Origin: Paraburkholderia gardini
Lineage (GTDB): Bacteria > Pseudomonadota > Gammaproteobacteria > Burkholderiales > Burkholderiaceae
Assembly: GCF_907164575.1 (NCBI RefSeq)
Contig: NZ_CAJQYY010000002.1
Span: 62,001 to 126,000, forward strand
DNA: 64,000 nt
Reading direction: 5' to 3'
Shown in pieces: positions 17,160-27,521 of this stretch (the first letter of the stretch is position 1; every line of letters begins with the position of its first letter). A model generated the notes under the pieces. It worked only from the letters and a program-made list of their open reading frames with translations, did not search any database and had not been told where the DNA came from. The translations under genes were made by a program, and so were the position numbers.

Positions 17160-17188
17160 AGAATACACAAAAAAGCACGCTCGTTCAA
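17160..17188 (-). promoter_or_regulatory. Candidate sigma-70 promoter for the fadB-pncA-thiolase genes
   Basis: Minus-strand hexamers TTGAAC (17188-17183) and TATTCT (17165-17160) are separated by 17 bp. The predicted start is near 17153, giving a leader of about 90 nt that includes the direct repeat at 17106-17141. It lies in the 224-bp gap after the acyl-CoA ligase gene. Confidence 0.5.
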
Positions 17189-17285
17189 TTTATTGCGACA
17201 CGGGGTTTGCCCGTAGTCCGTGGGCGGACCCGCATCGCGGGCCCGTTCCGAACGTGTCCGGGCTACAGCTATAAAGCGTCTGGGG

Positions 17286-18965
17286 TCAGGACGGTTCCGG
17301 AAACGGGCAATCCGGAATGTCGAGCGCTGAAGGCAGGATGTGCGTGCGGAACTGTTCACGCAGCTTGAGCTTCAGGAGCTTGCCGGTCGCGGTGTGCGGC
17401 AGTTCGTCGACGAACACGACGTCGTCGGGAATCCACCACTTCGCGACCTTGTCATCGTAGAACGCGAGCAGTTCCTCGCGTGTGACGTCCATGCCGGGAC
17501 GCTTCACGATCACCAGCAGCGGCCGCTCGGTCCACTTCGGATGCGCGCAGGCAATGCACGCCGCTTCGCCGACCGCCGGATGCGCGATGGCGATGTTCTC
17601 CAGATCGATCGAACTGATCCACTCGCCGCCCGACTTGATCACGTCCTTGCTGCGGTCGGTGATGTGCAGGAAGCCGTCGGGGTCGATCGTCGCGACGTCG
17701 CCGGTTGGAAACCAGCCGTCGATCAACGGCGATTCGTCCTTCTGGAAGTAGCGCTGGATCACCCACGGTCCGCGCACGTGCAGATCGCCGAACGCAACGC
17801 CATCCCACGGCAGATCATGGCCGTCCGCGCCGACGATCTTCATGTCGACGCCGTACATCACGTGGCCCTGCTTCTCGCGCAGCTTGCGCTGCTCGTCCGG
17901 CGCTCGCCGCGACTGCTCCCACGTGAGCTTCGCGAGCGTGCCGAGCGGCGACATCTCGGTCATGCCCCACGCGTGGATCACTTCGACGCCATAGTCGTCC
18001 TCGAAGACCCGCAACATCGCCGGCGGACACGCCGAGCCACCGATCACAGTCCGTTCGAGGGTCGTGAAGCGCACGTGCGCTTCTTTCAGATAGTTGAGCA
18101 GCCCGAGCCACACGGTCGGCACACCAGCGGAATACGTGACGCCCTCGGCTTCCATCAATTCGAAGAGCGACTTGCCGTCGAGATCCTTGCCGGGGAAAAC
18201 GATCTTCGCCCCCGTCAGCGGCGCGGCGTGCGGAATGCCCCATGCGTTCACATGGAACATCGGCACGACGGGCAGCACGGCATCGCGTGAGGAGAGGCCC
18301 ATGGCATCGGGTAACGATGCGCCGAACGCATGCAGTACCGTCGAGCGGTGCGAGTACAGCGCGCCCTTCGGATTGCCGGTCGTGCCGGACGTGTAGCAGA
18401 GATACGAAGCCTGGCTTTCCTCGATACGCGGCCAGTCGAACGCGCCGTCGTGGGCCGCGATCAGGGTTTCGTAGCTGAGAAGCGGCACCGGCAGCGCGGC
18501 CTGCATCGCTGGCAGATGGGCTTCGTCGGCGAGCGCGATCCAGCCGCGCACATGCGGGCACCGCGGCGCGAGCGTATCGACGAGCGGCGCGAACGTCGTG
18601 TCGAAGAGCACGTAACGATCCTGCGCGTCGTTGATGATCCACGCGATCTGGTCCGGGAAGAGCCGCGGGTTGATCGTATGGCACACCGCGCCGAAACCGG
18701 CCACGCCGTAATACGCTTCGAGATGCCGGTAGCCATTCCAGGCAAGCGTGCCGATGCGCTCGCCCGGCTCCACACCGAGCGCGATCAGCGCCTGCGCCAG
18801 CTGCTTCGCGCGCTTCTCGCAGTCGCGATACGTGTAGCGGTGCATGTCGCCCTCGATACGCCGCGACACGATCTCCACGCCGCCGAAGTGGCGTGCCGCG
18901 TGCGCGATCAACGAGGACACAGTGAGCGGCACATCCATCATCTGTCCCAGCAGCGGCGTTGTCAT
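17286..18965 (-). CDS. Long-chain fatty-acid--CoA ligase (acyl-CoA synthetase)
   Basis: 559 residues from the ATG at 18965 ([16 protein letters not shown]). It activates fatty acids to acyl-CoA through an acyl-adenylate. The AMP-binding signature is [20 protein letters not shown] near residues 180-199, followed by [14 protein letters not shown] and the C-terminal [15 protein letters not shown] with the catalytic hinge region. A longer reading frame reaches 19091, but the chosen Met has a GAGGAGACAA ribosome-binding site and matches the family N-terminus. It heads the minus-strand beta-oxidation cluster and is divergent from selO. Confidence 0.93.
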   Translation of the reverse strand: MTTPLLGQMMDVPLTVSSLIAHAARHFGGVEIVSRRIEGDMHRYTYRDCEKRAKQLAQALIALGVEPGERIGTLAWNGYRHLEAYYGVAGFGAVCHTINPRLFPDQIAWIINDAQDRYVLFDTTFAPLVDTLAPRCPHVRGWIALADEAHLPAMQAALPVPLLSYETLIAAHDGAFDWPRIEESQASYLCYTSGTTGNPKGALYSHRSTVLHAFGASLPDAMGLSSRDAVLPVVPMFHVNAWGIPHAAPLTGAKIVFPGKDLDGKSLFELMEAEGVTYSAGVPTVWLGLLNYLKEAHVRFTTLERTVIGGSACPPAMLRVFEDDYGVEVIHAWGMTEMSPLGTLAKLTWEQSRRAPDEQRKLREKQGHVMYGVDMKIVGADGHDLPWDGVAFGDLHVRGPWVIQRYFQKDESPLIDGWFPTGDVATIDPDGFLHITDRSKDVIKSGGEWISSIDLENIAIAHPAVGEAACIACAHPKWTERPLLVIVKRPGMDVTREELLAFYDDKVAKWWIPDDVVFVDELPHTATGKLLKLKLREQFRTHILPSALDIPDCPFPEPS

Positions 18966-19103
18966 CGGTATTGTCTCCTCGCCATGGTCCCGAAAAGGTG
19001 CAGCCCGGGTTGCGCCCGGATACGCCCCGCGCGGCCGCTGGCGGCCTTCCTGCAGGCCCGCGGGCGCGGACTTACAATATCGGTTAAACATGAGGCGCTC
19101 AAT

Positions 19104-20660
19104 ATGTCGTTTTCCCCAAGCAATGCGGGTCTGTCGGAGTCAATGTCGGCTTTGGCCGGCACAATCGGGAGCCAGCGCGCGGGTTCGTTTGCACAGCTCG
19201 GCGCCACGTTCCTGACCCGGCTGCCGGCAGCGCCCCTGCCCGCGCCCTATGTCGTCGGGTTTTCCGCTGAGACCGCCGCGCTGCTCGGTTTCGATCCCTC
19301 GATCGCACAGGATCCGACGTTCGCAGAATTCTTCTCGGGCAACACGACGCGCGACTGGCCCTCGCAGGCGCTGCCGTACGCGACGGTCTATTCGGGCCAT
19401 CAGTTCGGCGTCTGGGCCGGCCAGCTCGGTGACGGCCGCGCGCTCGGTATCGGCGAGGTGGAACACGACGGCAGGCGTCTCGAGCTGCAACTGAAAGGCG
19501 GCGGCCGCACGCCGTATTCGCGCATGGGCGACGGCCGCGCGGTGCTGCGCTCGTCGATCCGCGAATACCTGTGTTCGGAAGCGATGCATCACCTCGGCAT
19601 TCCGACGACGCGCGCGCTCTGCGTGACCGGCTCCGATCAGCCGGTGCGGCGCGAGCAGGTGGAAACGGCCGCGGTCGTCACGCGCGTGGCACCGAGCTTC
19701 GTGCGCTTTGGACACTTCGAGCATTTCTATTCGAACGATCGCGTCGATGCGCTGCGCTCGCTCGCCGATCACGTCATCGAGCGTTTCTATCCCGCGTTAA
19801 AGGATGCCGACGACCCGTATCTCGCGCTGCTCGGCGAAGCGGTACGCTCGACGGCCGACCTGATGGTGGAATGGCAGGCGGTCGGTTTCTGCCACGGCGT
19901 GATGAACACGGACAACATGTCGATCCTCGGTCTCACGATCGACTACGGCCCGTTCGGTTTCATGGATGCGTTCGACGCGAACTACATCTGCAATCACTCC
20001 GACAACCAGGGACGCTACGCGTACCGGATGCAGCCGCAGATTGCATACTGGAACCTCTTTTGCCTCGCGCAGGGACTGCTACCGCTCTTCGGCGAGCGTT
20101 ACGAAGAAAGCGAGCGCGGCGAGCGCGCAGTCAAGGACGCGCAGCATGTGCTCGAAGGCTTCAAGGCGCGTTTCGCGCCGGCGCTCGAGCGCCGCATGCG
20201 CGACAAGCTCGGCCTCGAAACTGAACAGCCCGGCGACGACCAGCTCGCAAACAGCCTTTTTGAAATCATGCACGCGAACCGGGCGGACTTCACGCTGACG
20301 TTCCGCAATCTCGCGCGCATGTCGAAGCACGATGCGAGCGGCGACGCACCGGTGCGCGACCTGTTTCTCGACCGCGCGGCGTTCGATACGTGGGCCGCCG
20401 GCTACCGGACGCGGCTTGCGATGGAAACCCGCGATGACGCGTCGCGGGCCATTGCAATGAACCGGGTCAACCCCAAATTCGTACTTCGCAATCACCTCGC
20501 GGAAACCGCGATCCGCAAGGCGAAGGAAAAGGACTTCTCCGAAGTCGAGCGGCTGGCGGCCGTGCTGCGCCGTCCGTTCGACGAGCAACCTGAAAACGAA
20601 GCGTACGCGACGCTGCCGCCCGACTGGGCGAGTTCGCTCGAAGTCAGCTGCTCGTCGTGA
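19104..20660 (+). CDS. selO: Protein adenylyltransferase SelO (YdiU)
   Basis: 518 residues. SelO is a pseudokinase-fold enzyme that transfers AMP from ATP to Ser/Thr/Tyr of target proteins; in E. coli the targets include glutaredoxin and a TCA-cycle enzyme, and it aids oxidative-stress survival. Family blocks are clear: [58 protein letters not shown] and the C-terminal [15 protein letters not shown] with its conserved Cys. The start at 19104 is supported by a GAGG site. The reading frame is open far upstream but only on the strand opposite the acyl-CoA ligase gene. msrB follows. Confidence 0.96.
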   Translation: MSFSPSNAGLSESMSALAGTIGSQRAGSFAQLGATFLTRLPAAPLPAPYVVGFSAETAALLGFDPSIAQDPTFAEFFSGNTTRDWPSQALPYATVYSGHQFGVWAGQLGDGRALGIGEVEHDGRRLELQLKGGGRTPYSRMGDGRAVLRSSIREYLCSEAMHHLGIPTTRALCVTGSDQPVRREQVETAAVVTRVAPSFVRFGHFEHFYSNDRVDALRSLADHVIERFYPALKDADDPYLALLGEAVRSTADLMVEWQAVGFCHGVMNTDNMSILGLTIDYGPFGFMDAFDANYICNHSDNQGRYAYRMQPQIAYWNLFCLAQGLLPLFGERYEESERGERAVKDAQHVLEGFKARFAPALERRMRDKLGLETEQPGDDQLANSLFEIMHANRADFTLTFRNLARMSKHDASGDAPVRDLFLDRAAFDTWAAGYRTRLAMETRDDASRAIAMNRVNPKFVLRNHLAETAIRKAKEKDFSEVERLAAVLRRPFDEQPENEAYATLPPDWASSLEVSCSS

Positions 20661-20756
20661 ACTTCATCGCTTCACTGATTGCTCCGTCATGCTGAACCGG
20701 CTGCACCGGTTCCCTCACGCGAGCGATCAGGCCCCTCCTATCGACAGGACCCGACC

Positions 20757-21185
20757 ATGAATCCAGACGACCTCAAAACCGGCACGACCGACACACCCCC
20801 GGTGCAGAAAGACGACGCCACCTGGCGCCAGCAGCTTTCGGAAACCCAGTACCGGGTGACGCGCGAGGCCGCGACCGAGCGGCCGTTCACCGGCGAATAC
20901 TGGGACCATTTCGACCGCGGCGTATATGACTGCGTCTGCTGCGGCACGCCGCTCTTCGAATCGGCGACGAAATTCGACGCCGGTTGCGGCTGGCCGAGCT
21001 ACTTCAGGCCGATCAACGGCGAAGTCATCGCCGAGAAAACCGACCGCTCGCACGGCATGCTGCGCATCGAAGTGCAGTGCAAGAATTGCGGCGCGCATCT
21101 CGGTCACGTGTTCGAGGACGGTCCGGCGCCGACGGGCCTTCGGTACTGCATCAATTCGGCTGCGCTACAATTCGAGCCCAGGTAA
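20757..21185 (+). CDS. msrB: Peptide-methionine (R)-S-oxide reductase
   Basis: 142 residues. It reduces the R-epimer of methionine sulfoxide in proteins. Structural zinc is expected from the CVCC and CKNC pairs, with CGWPSYF in between. The catalytic Cys lies in [13 protein letters not shown] at the C-terminus. The N-terminal 20 residues (Thr/Pro-rich) are variable. No signal peptide is seen, so it is cytoplasmic. It starts 96 bp after selO on the same strand. Both proteins are linked to oxidative damage, so shared expression is plausible. Confidence 0.96.
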   Translation: MNPDDLKTGTTDTPPVQKDDATWRQQLSETQYRVTREAATERPFTGEYWDHFDRGVYDCVCCGTPLFESATKFDAGCGWPSYFRPINGEVIAEKTDRSHGMLRIEVQCKNCGAHLGHVFEDGPAPTGLRYCINSAALQFEPR

Positions 21186-21387
21186 CGCAGGCCGGGCACG
21201 GCCGGGTTCTGGCGGCCTTCCGGCTGCCGGTCCGCCGGCGCCGCGCCCGGACTGCGCCGCCGGGCCTGTCGAGCCGGCCGCCGGCCCGTGGCGGGCGCGG
21301 ATGAGGCGCGTGGCAGCGCCTTCGTCCGCTGCCCACCGCGCACCGGCCCCCATTGAGCGCATCACTCTGCGGATTCCCGACCCGATA

Positions 21388-21918
21388 ATGAAATTCCTGT
21401 TCGACCTGTTCCCGATCATCCTGTTTTTCGTGGCGTTCAAGATCTGGGGCATTTTCACGGCGACGGCCGTCGCCATCGTCGCGACGCTCGTGCAGATCGC
21501 TTTCGTCGCCTTCCGGCACCGCAAGGTCGATCCGATGCTGTGGGTGAGCCTCGGCGTCGTGACCGTGTTCGGCGGCGCGACGCTCGTGCTCCATAACGAC
21601 ACGTTCATCAAATGGAAGCCGACCGTGCTGTACTGGGCGTTTTCAATCGCGCTCGTCGTCTCGCAGTTCGCGTTCAACAAGAACCTGATCGAGGCGATGA
21701 TGGGCAAGCAGATCACGCTGCCACATCGCGTGTGGGCGCAGCTCAATTATGTGTGGGCGGTGTTCTTCGTGCTGCTCGGCATTCTCAACCTGTTCGTCGC
21801 GTACAACTTCTCCACCGATGCCTGGGTCAACTTCAAGCTGTTCGGTGCGACGGGCTGTCTCGTGGTGTTCATCGTCGGCCAGAGCCTGTGGCTCGCCAAA
21901 TACATGAAAGAGGAATGA
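21388..21918 (+). CDS. yciB: Septation protein A / YciB inner-membrane protein
   Basis: 176 residues, starting [17 protein letters not shown], the standard YciB N-terminus. About five transmembrane helices are visible, for example [21 protein letters not shown] and [15 protein letters not shown]. The family signatures [10 protein letters not shown] and [11 protein letters not shown] are present. YciB is an inner-membrane protein tied to cell-envelope synthesis and septation (IspZ/IspA in Shigella). The open frame extends further upstream through a GC-rich gap with no sign of coding. The stop is 3 bp before bolA, so the two are surely co-transcribed. Confidence 0.95.
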   Translation: MKFLFDLFPIILFFVAFKIWGIFTATAVAIVATLVQIAFVAFRHRKVDPMLWVSLGVVTVFGGATLVLHNDTFIKWKPTVLYWAFSIALVVSQFAFNKNLIEAMMGKQITLPHRVWAQLNYVWAVFFVLLGILNLFVAYNFSTDAWVNFKLFGATGCLVVFIVGQSLWLAKYMKEE

Positions 21919-21921
21919 GCG

Positions 21922-22236
21922 ATGAGCGCTGACGTCTTCCTCAACGCCACCACCGCCGAGCGCGCCACGCTGATCGAAACGCGTCTTTCGACGGCGCTCG
22001 CGCCGGTCGTCTCGATCGACGTGCGCGACGACAGCGCACAGCACGCCGGTCACGCCGGCGCCGCCACGGGCGGTCATTTCAGTGTCACGATCGTCGCCGC
22101 CGCATTCGCCGGCAAGGCCCGCGTGGCAAGGCATCGACTGGTGTATGATGCGCTGGCCGATGGCATGCAGCGCGGCATCCACGCACTCGCAATCACGGCT
22201 TATACGCCCGAAGAATTCGACTTGTTGCCCCGTTAG
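21922..22236 (+). CDS. bolA: BolA family transcriptional/iron-sulfur regulator
   Basis: 104 residues. The BolA fold is recognisable from GGHFSVTIVAAAFAGKARVARHR (residues about 50-72, quoted here as a landmark only in part) and the helix LVYDALADGM ending in IHALAITAYTPEE. BolA proteins partner with monothiol glutaredoxins to bind [2Fe-2S] clusters, and some bind DNA. The His in GGHF and the conserved His of ARHR fit cluster ligation. It lies in a tight run with yciB (3-bp gap) and the PPIase gene (10-bp gap), a conserved order in Burkholderiaceae. Confidence 0.93.
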   Translation: MSADVFLNATTAERATLIETRLSTALAPVVSIDVRDDSAQHAGHAGAATGGHFSVTIVAAAFAGKARVARHRLVYDALADGMQRGIHALAITAYTPEEFDLLPR

Positions 22237-22246
22237 GAACCTTCTG

Positions 22247-23029
22247 ATGACCTTGAAGAAAACCCGCTCCTGGGTATTGCTGGCTGCGTTCGCGGCCGCG
22301 CCTGCGTTCGCACAGAACATCGCCGTCGTGAACGGTGCGCCGATCCCGAAAGCACGCGCCGACGCGCTGATCGAACAGCTCGTCCATCAGGGCCAGCAGG
22401 ACACACCGCAGCTTCAGATGGCGGTGCGCGAAGAACTCGTGAACCGCGAAATCCTGATGCAGGAAGCGGCCCGCCGCGGCATCCCGACGCGTCCTGACGT
22501 GAAGGCGCAGATCGCCGTCGCGCAGCAGACCGTCGTGCTGCGCGCGCTGATCGAAGACTTCGTGAAGAACAACGCCCCGACCGACGCCGAAGTGAAAGCG
22601 CGTTACGACGACCTCGTCAAGAGCACGGGCGGCGGCAAGGAATATCACCTTCACCACATCCTCGTCGAAGACGAACAGCAGGCCAAGGATCTGATCGCGA
22701 AGATCAAGGCCGGCGCGAGCTTCGAAGATCTGGCGAAGCAGTACTCGAAGGACCCGGGATCGGGCAAGAACGGCGGCGACCTCGACTGGTCGGACCCGAA
22801 GGCCTACGTGCCGGAATTCGCCGAAGCGGCCATGAAGCTGCAGAAAGGCCAGATGACCGACACGCCGGTGCACACGCAGTTCGGCTGGCACATCATCCGT
22901 CTCGACGACACGCGCGCGGTCGCGCCGCCGCCGTTCGATCAGGTGAAGGCGCAGATCGTCCAGCAGATGCAGCAGGAAAAACTGCAGGCGTTCGAAGAAG
23001 GTCTGCGCAAGAACGCGAAGATCCAGTAA
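22247..23029 (+). CDS. Periplasmic parvulin-type peptidyl-prolyl cis-trans isomerase
   Basis: 260 residues. A Sec signal peptide (KKTRSWVLLAAFAAAPAFAQ) exports it. A helical chaperone-like N-terminal region (about 25-125) is followed by a rotamase domain with YHLHHILVEDEQQAKDL and GGDLDWSDPKAYVPEFAEA, then TQFGWHIIRLDD near the end. It is a PrsA/SurA-like foldase for outer-membrane or secreted proteins. The chosen ATG begins the signal peptide; the open frame upstream overlaps bolA and is not coding. A strong terminator follows the stop. Confidence 0.94.
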   Translation: MTLKKTRSWVLLAAFAAAPAFAQNIAVVNGAPIPKARADALIEQLVHQGQQDTPQLQMAVREELVNREILMQEAARRGIPTRPDVKAQIAVAQQTVVLRALIEDFVKNNAPTDAEVKARYDDLVKSTGGGKEYHLHHILVEDEQQAKDLIAKIKAGASFEDLAKQYSKDPGSGKNGGDLDWSDPKAYVPEFAEAAMKLQKGQMTDTPVHTQFGWHIIRLDDTRAVAPPPFDQVKAQIVQQMQQEKLQAFEEGLRKNAKIQ

Positions 23030-23047
23030 GCGTTTTTGCTTCCAGAA

Positions 23048-23080
23048 CGACAATGCCGCCCGAGGGCGGCATTGTCGTTT
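23048..23080 (+). terminator. Rho-independent terminator after the yciB-bolA-PPIase run
   Basis: CGACAATGCCGCC pairs perfectly with GGCGGCATTGTCG across a CGAG loop, and TTT follows. It is 18 bp after the PPIase stop. It faces the end of purL on the other strand, for which it may also slow transcription. Confidence 0.88.
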
Positions 23081-23149
23081 CCGGGTCCGGCGTTTGCGAA
23101 CCGGGCACCTACCTGCTACGGCGCCCGGTTCATCGCTCAGCGCGAATAA

Positions 23150-26100
23150 TCAGCCCAGCCGGCGGCGCGCGTTCTGGAACACGCGCATCCAGGGGCTGGC
23201 CTCGCCCCAGCCTTCCGGATGCCAGCTCATCGTCACCGTGCGATGCACGCGTTCCATATGCGGCATCAGCACCGTGAAGCGGCCATCGGCCGTCGTCACC
23301 GACGTGATGCCCTGCTGCGAGCCGTTCGGGTTGAACGGGTACTGCTCCGTCGCCTCGCCGCGGTTGTCGACGTAACGCATCGCTACTGCCGCACGCGACG
23401 CGTCCCCCTGCTGCGAGAAGTCCGCGAAACCTTCGCCGTGCGCGACCGCGACCGGAATGCGCGAGCCTTCCATGCCGTCGAAGAAAATCGACGGCGACGG
23501 CTGCACTTCGACCATCGAGAAACGGGCTTCGAATTTCTCCGACTTGTTGCGCGTGAACTTCGGCCAGGCTTCGGCGCCCGGGATCATCGACGCGAGACTG
23601 CTCATCATCTGGCAGCCGTTGCAGATACCGAGCGCGAAAGTATCGGCGCGGCTGAAGAACGTCGCGAACATGTCGGCGAGCTGCGGATTGAAGCGGATCG
23701 TCTTCGCCCAGCCTTCGCCCGCACCCAGCACGTCGCCGTACGAGAAACCGCCGCATGCCACCGCGCCCGCGAAGTCGGCCAGCGTCGCGCGGCCGGACAG
23801 CAGGTCGCTCATGTGGACGTCGTACGCATCGAATCCGGCGCGATCGAACGCGTAGGCGGTTTCGAGGTGCGAGTTCACACCCTGCTCGCGCAGGATCGCG
23901 ACACGCGGACGCGCGCCCCTGGAGATAAACGGCGCGGCGACATCTTCCGCCGGATCGAAGCTCAGATGCGGCGTGATGCCCGGATCGGCTGCATCGAGCA
24001 ATGTGTCGTGTTCGGCATCAGCGCAGGCGGGGTTGTCGCGCAGACGCGAGATACGCCAGCTGACTTCGTCCCACGCGCGATGCAGCTCGGTACGCGGCGC
24101 TTCGTAGATCTTCTTCGCGTCGCGCCAGACTTCGAGCGTGTCGCGCTCGTTCGGTTTGCCGATCACGTGCGAGCACGCCGACAGGCCATGTTCGCGCAGC
24201 GCGCCCAGTACCGTATCGCGGTCCGCCGCGCGCACCTGGACCACTGCGCCGAGTTCCTCGCTGAAAAGCGCGCGAATCGTGCGGTCGTCGCGACGGCCGC
24301 TCGTCTGCTTCGCCCAGTCTTTCGCGTCGCCGTAGTCGGATTCGTGGTTCGGGTCGAGCACCAGCATGTCGACGTTCAGCGACACGCCCACGTGACCCGC
24401 AAACGCCATTTCCGCCACCGTCGCCCACAAGCCGCCGTCGGAGCGGTCGTGATACGCGAGCAGCTTGCCGTCAGCGTTGAGCGACTGGATTGCGTTGAAG
24501 AAGCGCTTGAGGTCTTCGGGATCGTCGACGTCCGGCACCGTGTCGCCGACCTGCTGCGTCACCTGCGCCAGAATGCTCGCGCCGAGGCGGTTCTTGCCGC
24601 GGCCGAGGTCGATCGCGATCAGCACCGTGTCGCCCACTTCGCTCACGCGACGCAGTTGCGGCGTGAGATGCCGCCGCACGTCCTCGATCGGCGCGAACGC
24701 CGAGATGATCAGCGAGACCGGCGCGACCACTTCCTTCGCGACGCCGCGGTCTTCCCACTTCGTGCGCATCGACAGCGAATCCTTGCCGACCGGAATGCCG
24801 ATGCCAAGCGCCGGGCACAGTTCCATGCCGATCGCCTTGACCGTGTCGTAGAGCGCCGCGTCTTCACCCGGGCTGCCGCACGCGGCCATCCAGTTCGCCG
24901 ACAGCTTCAGTTTATCCAGCGAGGCAATCGGCGCCGACGCAATGTTCGTCACTGCTTCGCCGACGGCCATGCGGCCCGACGCCGGCGCATCGATGACGGC
25001 GAGCGGCGTGCGCTCGGCCATCGTCATCGCTTCGCCGCGGAAACCGGCATAATCCGCCGCGGTGATCGCACAGTCGGCGACCGGCACCTGCCACGGACCA
25101 ACCATCTGGTCACGCACGCTCGTACCGCCCACCGAACGGTCGCCGATCGTGATGAGGAACGACTTGCTCGCGACCGTCGGATGACGCAGCACGCTCACGG
25201 CGACTTCCGACAGATTCACGTGCGTGACGTCGACCGGCTGCAACGCGACCGTTTCGCGCTTCACGTCGCGATGCATGCGCGGCGGCTTGCCGAGCAGCAC
25301 TTCCATCGGCATGTCGACGGGTTCGTGCGCGTCGGCGTTGTGTTTGTCCGTGTCGACGAGTTGCAGCTGGCGCTCGGCGGTTGCCACGCCGATCACCGCG
25401 AACGGGCAGCGCTCGCGTTCGCAGATCGCCTCGAACATCGGCAGATCGGCCGGCGCGATCGCCAGCACGTAGCGCTCCTGCGCCTCGTTCGACCAGATTT
25501 CGCGCGGCGACAGGCCGCTCTCTTCCAGCTGGACCTTGCGCAACTCGAAGCGCGCGCCTTTATCCGCGCCATCGACGAGTTCCGGGAACGCGTTCGACAG
25601 GCCACCCGCGCCGACATCGTGAATGCTCAGAATCGGGTTGTTCTCGCCGAGCTGCCAGCAGCCATTGATGACTTCCTGCGCGCGCCGCTCGATTTCCGGG
25701 TTGCCGCGCTGCACGGAATCGAAATCGAGTTCGGCCGTGTTCGTGCCGGTCGCCATCGAACTGGCGGCTCCGCCGCCCATGCCGATACGCATGCCCGGGC
25801 CGCCGATCTGGATCAGCAGCGAGCCTTCCGGCAGGTCGTGCTTGTGCGTGTGCTGGTCCGAGATATTGCCGATGCCGCCCGCGATCATGATGGGCTTGTG
25901 ATAGCCGCGCACGCGGCCCGCGACGTTCTGCTCGTACACGCGGAAATAGCCGCCCAGATTCGGCCGGCCGAATTCGTTGTTGAACGCGGCGCCGCCGAGC
26001 GGGCCGTCGATCATGATCTGCAGCGGCGCAGCGATGCGGTCCGGACGGCCGTACGCTTCCTGCGTATCGGCCTCGTTGCGATGCGCGACGGGCTGCGCGG

Positions 26101-27217
26101 CGTCGCGGGCGTTTTCCCACGTTTCGCGCGCGTCAGGCAGATCGAGGTTCGACACGGTGAAGCCCGCGAGACCCGCCTTCGGACGCGCGCCGCGACCCGT
26201 TGCGCCCTCGTCGCGGATTTCGCCGCCCGCGCCCGTCGCGGCGCCGGGGAACGGTGAGATCGCGGTCGGGTGGTTGTGCGTTTCCACCTTCATCAGCGTG
26301 TGCGTGAGTTCGGTGTGACGGCCGTAGTGTTCGGCCATGTCGCCCGAGGGACCCGGCTTGCGCGGGAACCAGCGTTCCGCCATGCCGCCCGCCATGATCG
26401 ACGAGTTGTCCGAATACGCGACGATCGTGCCCTGCGGGTTCAACTTCTCCGTATTGCGGATCATGTTGAAGAGCGAGATGTCCTGACGCTTGCCGTCGAT
26501 CGTCCAGTCGGCGTTGAAAATCTTGTGCCGGCAGTGCTCGCTGTTCGCCTGCGCGAACATCATCAGTTCGACGTCGGTCGGATTGCGGTCGAGCTTGCTG
26601 AACGCATCGACGAGATAGTCGATTTCATCGTCCGCGAGCGCGAGGCCCAGTTCCGTGTTCGCGGCCTCCAGCGCCGTGCGGCCTTCTTTCAGGATGTCGA
26701 CGGTTTGCAGCGGCTTCGCCGGCAGTTCGTCGAACAGATGCATCGCGTGATCGCGCAACGGTGCGACGCTTTCGGTCATGCGGTCGTGCAGCGCGGCGAC
26801 GACGGCGGCGCGCGCCTCGTCGGAGAGCGCTTTCTTGCCGCCCAGCAGGCCCGACTTCAGGATCACCGTGTATTCGATACCGCGTTCGATGCGGCGCACG
26901 TTCGACAGGCCGCAATGCAGCGCGATGTCGGTGGCCTTGCTCGCCCACGGCGACACCGTGCCGAAGCGCGGCACCACGAGGACGGTTTCGGTCGTGCCGC
27001 GCTCTTTCACTGCGTCGAACGGTTCGCCGTAATGCATCAACGCCTCGATCTTCGCGCTGTCATCGGCCGAAAGCGGTGTCGATGCGTTGACGAAATGCAG
27101 GAATTGCCCGCGTACGCCGGTGATATTGGCGTCGATGCGGATCAGCGTATCGAGCAGGCGGGTTTGACGGAAATCGGAGAGGGCCGAAGCGCCGGGGAAA
27201 CACGAGAAGTGGGCCAT
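23150..27217 (-). CDS. purL: Phosphoribosylformylglycinamidine synthase
   Basis: 1355 residues, the large single-chain form of gamma- and betaproteobacteria. It makes FGAM from FGAR, glutamine and ATP in de novo purine synthesis. The N-terminal PurS-like and linker regions are followed by two AIRS-type halves ([31 protein letters not shown]). The C-terminal class I glutaminase has nucleophile Cys in [13 protein letters not shown] and the His of AHGEGFADF. The ATG at 27217 opens with [17 protein letters not shown], typical of the family. No neighbouring purine genes are present. Confidence 0.98.
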   Translation of the reverse strand: MAHFSCFPGASALSDFRQTRLLDTLIRIDANITGVRGQFLHFVNASTPLSADDSAKIEALMHYGEPFDAVKERGTTETVLVVPRFGTVSPWASKATDIALHCGLSNVRRIERGIEYTVILKSGLLGGKKALSDEARAAVVAALHDRMTESVAPLRDHAMHLFDELPAKPLQTVDILKEGRTALEAANTELGLALADDEIDYLVDAFSKLDRNPTDVELMMFAQANSEHCRHKIFNADWTIDGKRQDISLFNMIRNTEKLNPQGTIVAYSDNSSIMAGGMAERWFPRKPGPSGDMAEHYGRHTELTHTLMKVETHNHPTAISPFPGAATGAGGEIRDEGATGRGARPKAGLAGFTVSNLDLPDARETWENARDAAQPVAHRNEADTQEAYGRPDRIAAPLQIMIDGPLGGAAFNNEFGRPNLGGYFRVYEQNVAGRVRGYHKPIMIAGGIGNISDQHTHKHDLPEGSLLIQIGGPGMRIGMGGGAASSMATGTNTAELDFDSVQRGNPEIERRAQEVINGCWQLGENNPILSIHDVGAGGLSNAFPELVDGADKGARFELRKVQLEESGLSPREIWSNEAQERYVLAIAPADLPMFEAICERERCPFAVIGVATAERQLQLVDTDKHNADAHEPVDMPMEVLLGKPPRMHRDVKRETVALQPVDVTHVNLSEVAVSVLRHPTVASKSFLITIGDRSVGGTSVRDQMVGPWQVPVADCAITAADYAGFRGEAMTMAERTPLAVIDAPASGRMAVGEAVTNIASAPIASLDKLKLSANWMAACGSPGEDAALYDTVKAIGMELCPALGIGIPVGKDSLSMRTKWEDRGVAKEVVAPVSLIISAFAPIEDVRRHLTPQLRRVSEVGDTVLIAIDLGRGKNRLGASILAQVTQQVGDTVPDVDDPEDLKRFFNAIQSLNADGKLLAYHDRSDGGLWATVAEMAFAGHVGVSLNVDMLVLDPNHESDYGDAKDWAKQTSGRRDDRTIRALFSEELGAVVQVRAADRDTVLGALREHGLSACSHVIGKPNERDTLEVWRDAKKIYEAPRTELHRAWDEVSWRISRLRDNPACADAEHDTLLDAADPGITPHLSFDPAEDVAAPFISRGARPRVAILREQGVNSHLETAYAFDRAGFDAYDVHMSDLLSGRATLADFAGAVACGGFSYGDVLGAGEGWAKTIRFNPQLADMFATFFSRADTFALGICNGCQMMSSLASMIPGAEAWPKFTRNKSEKFEARFSMVEVQPSPSIFFDGMEGSRIPVAVAHGEGFADFSQQGDASRAAVAMRYVDNRGEATEQYPFNPNGSQQGITSVTTADGRFTVLMPHMERVHRTVTMSWHPEGWGEASPWMRVFQNARRRLG

Positions 27218-27521
27218 GGACTTGACGTTGCGTCGATCAGTCGCGCGTGCAGGCGACGGGAGGCGAAAGGAAGTCGGAGATTATACCTCGGGACGGCCCG
27301 TCAGACCCGCCCTACGTGGCGCGACTAACCTTCTGGCAGCAACGTCCGGCGCGGCCCGGCATCGCATGGCGCCGCAGCGGACAGCATGGCGGGCGGGCCC
27401 GTTTGGCTGCTATCATTCGCCCTTTCCACTGACTGGCGCGGCAGGTTCCCCCACCCGCGCCGCACGTCACGCACACGGGCTCGCCCGGTCACTCGCGTCC
27501 TGCCCGCAAATCGAAACAATC
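27218..27521. other. Divergent intergenic region between purL and the DadA-like gene
   Basis: 304 bp without a gene. On the minus strand an exact TATAAT (27285-27280) lies 63 bp before purL and is a likely -10, but no good -35 sits at the right distance. No PurR-type operator or riboswitch is recognised. Nothing clear is seen for the plus-strand gene. Confidence 0.4.

Noticed and set aside
14968..17274. Very long plus-strand open frame opposite the fadB-type gene, and similar ones opposite purL (23219-26257), lon (37609-40095) and clpX/clpP (40281-42380)
   Set aside because: They are mirror frames caused by high third-position GC. The proteins are Arg/His-rich, match no family, and lie over strongly conserved genes.
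21186..21387. N-terminal extension of YciB, or a small gene, in the GC-rich gap after msrB
   Set aside because: The frame is open only because of GC content; YciB similarity begins exactly at the ATG at 21388.
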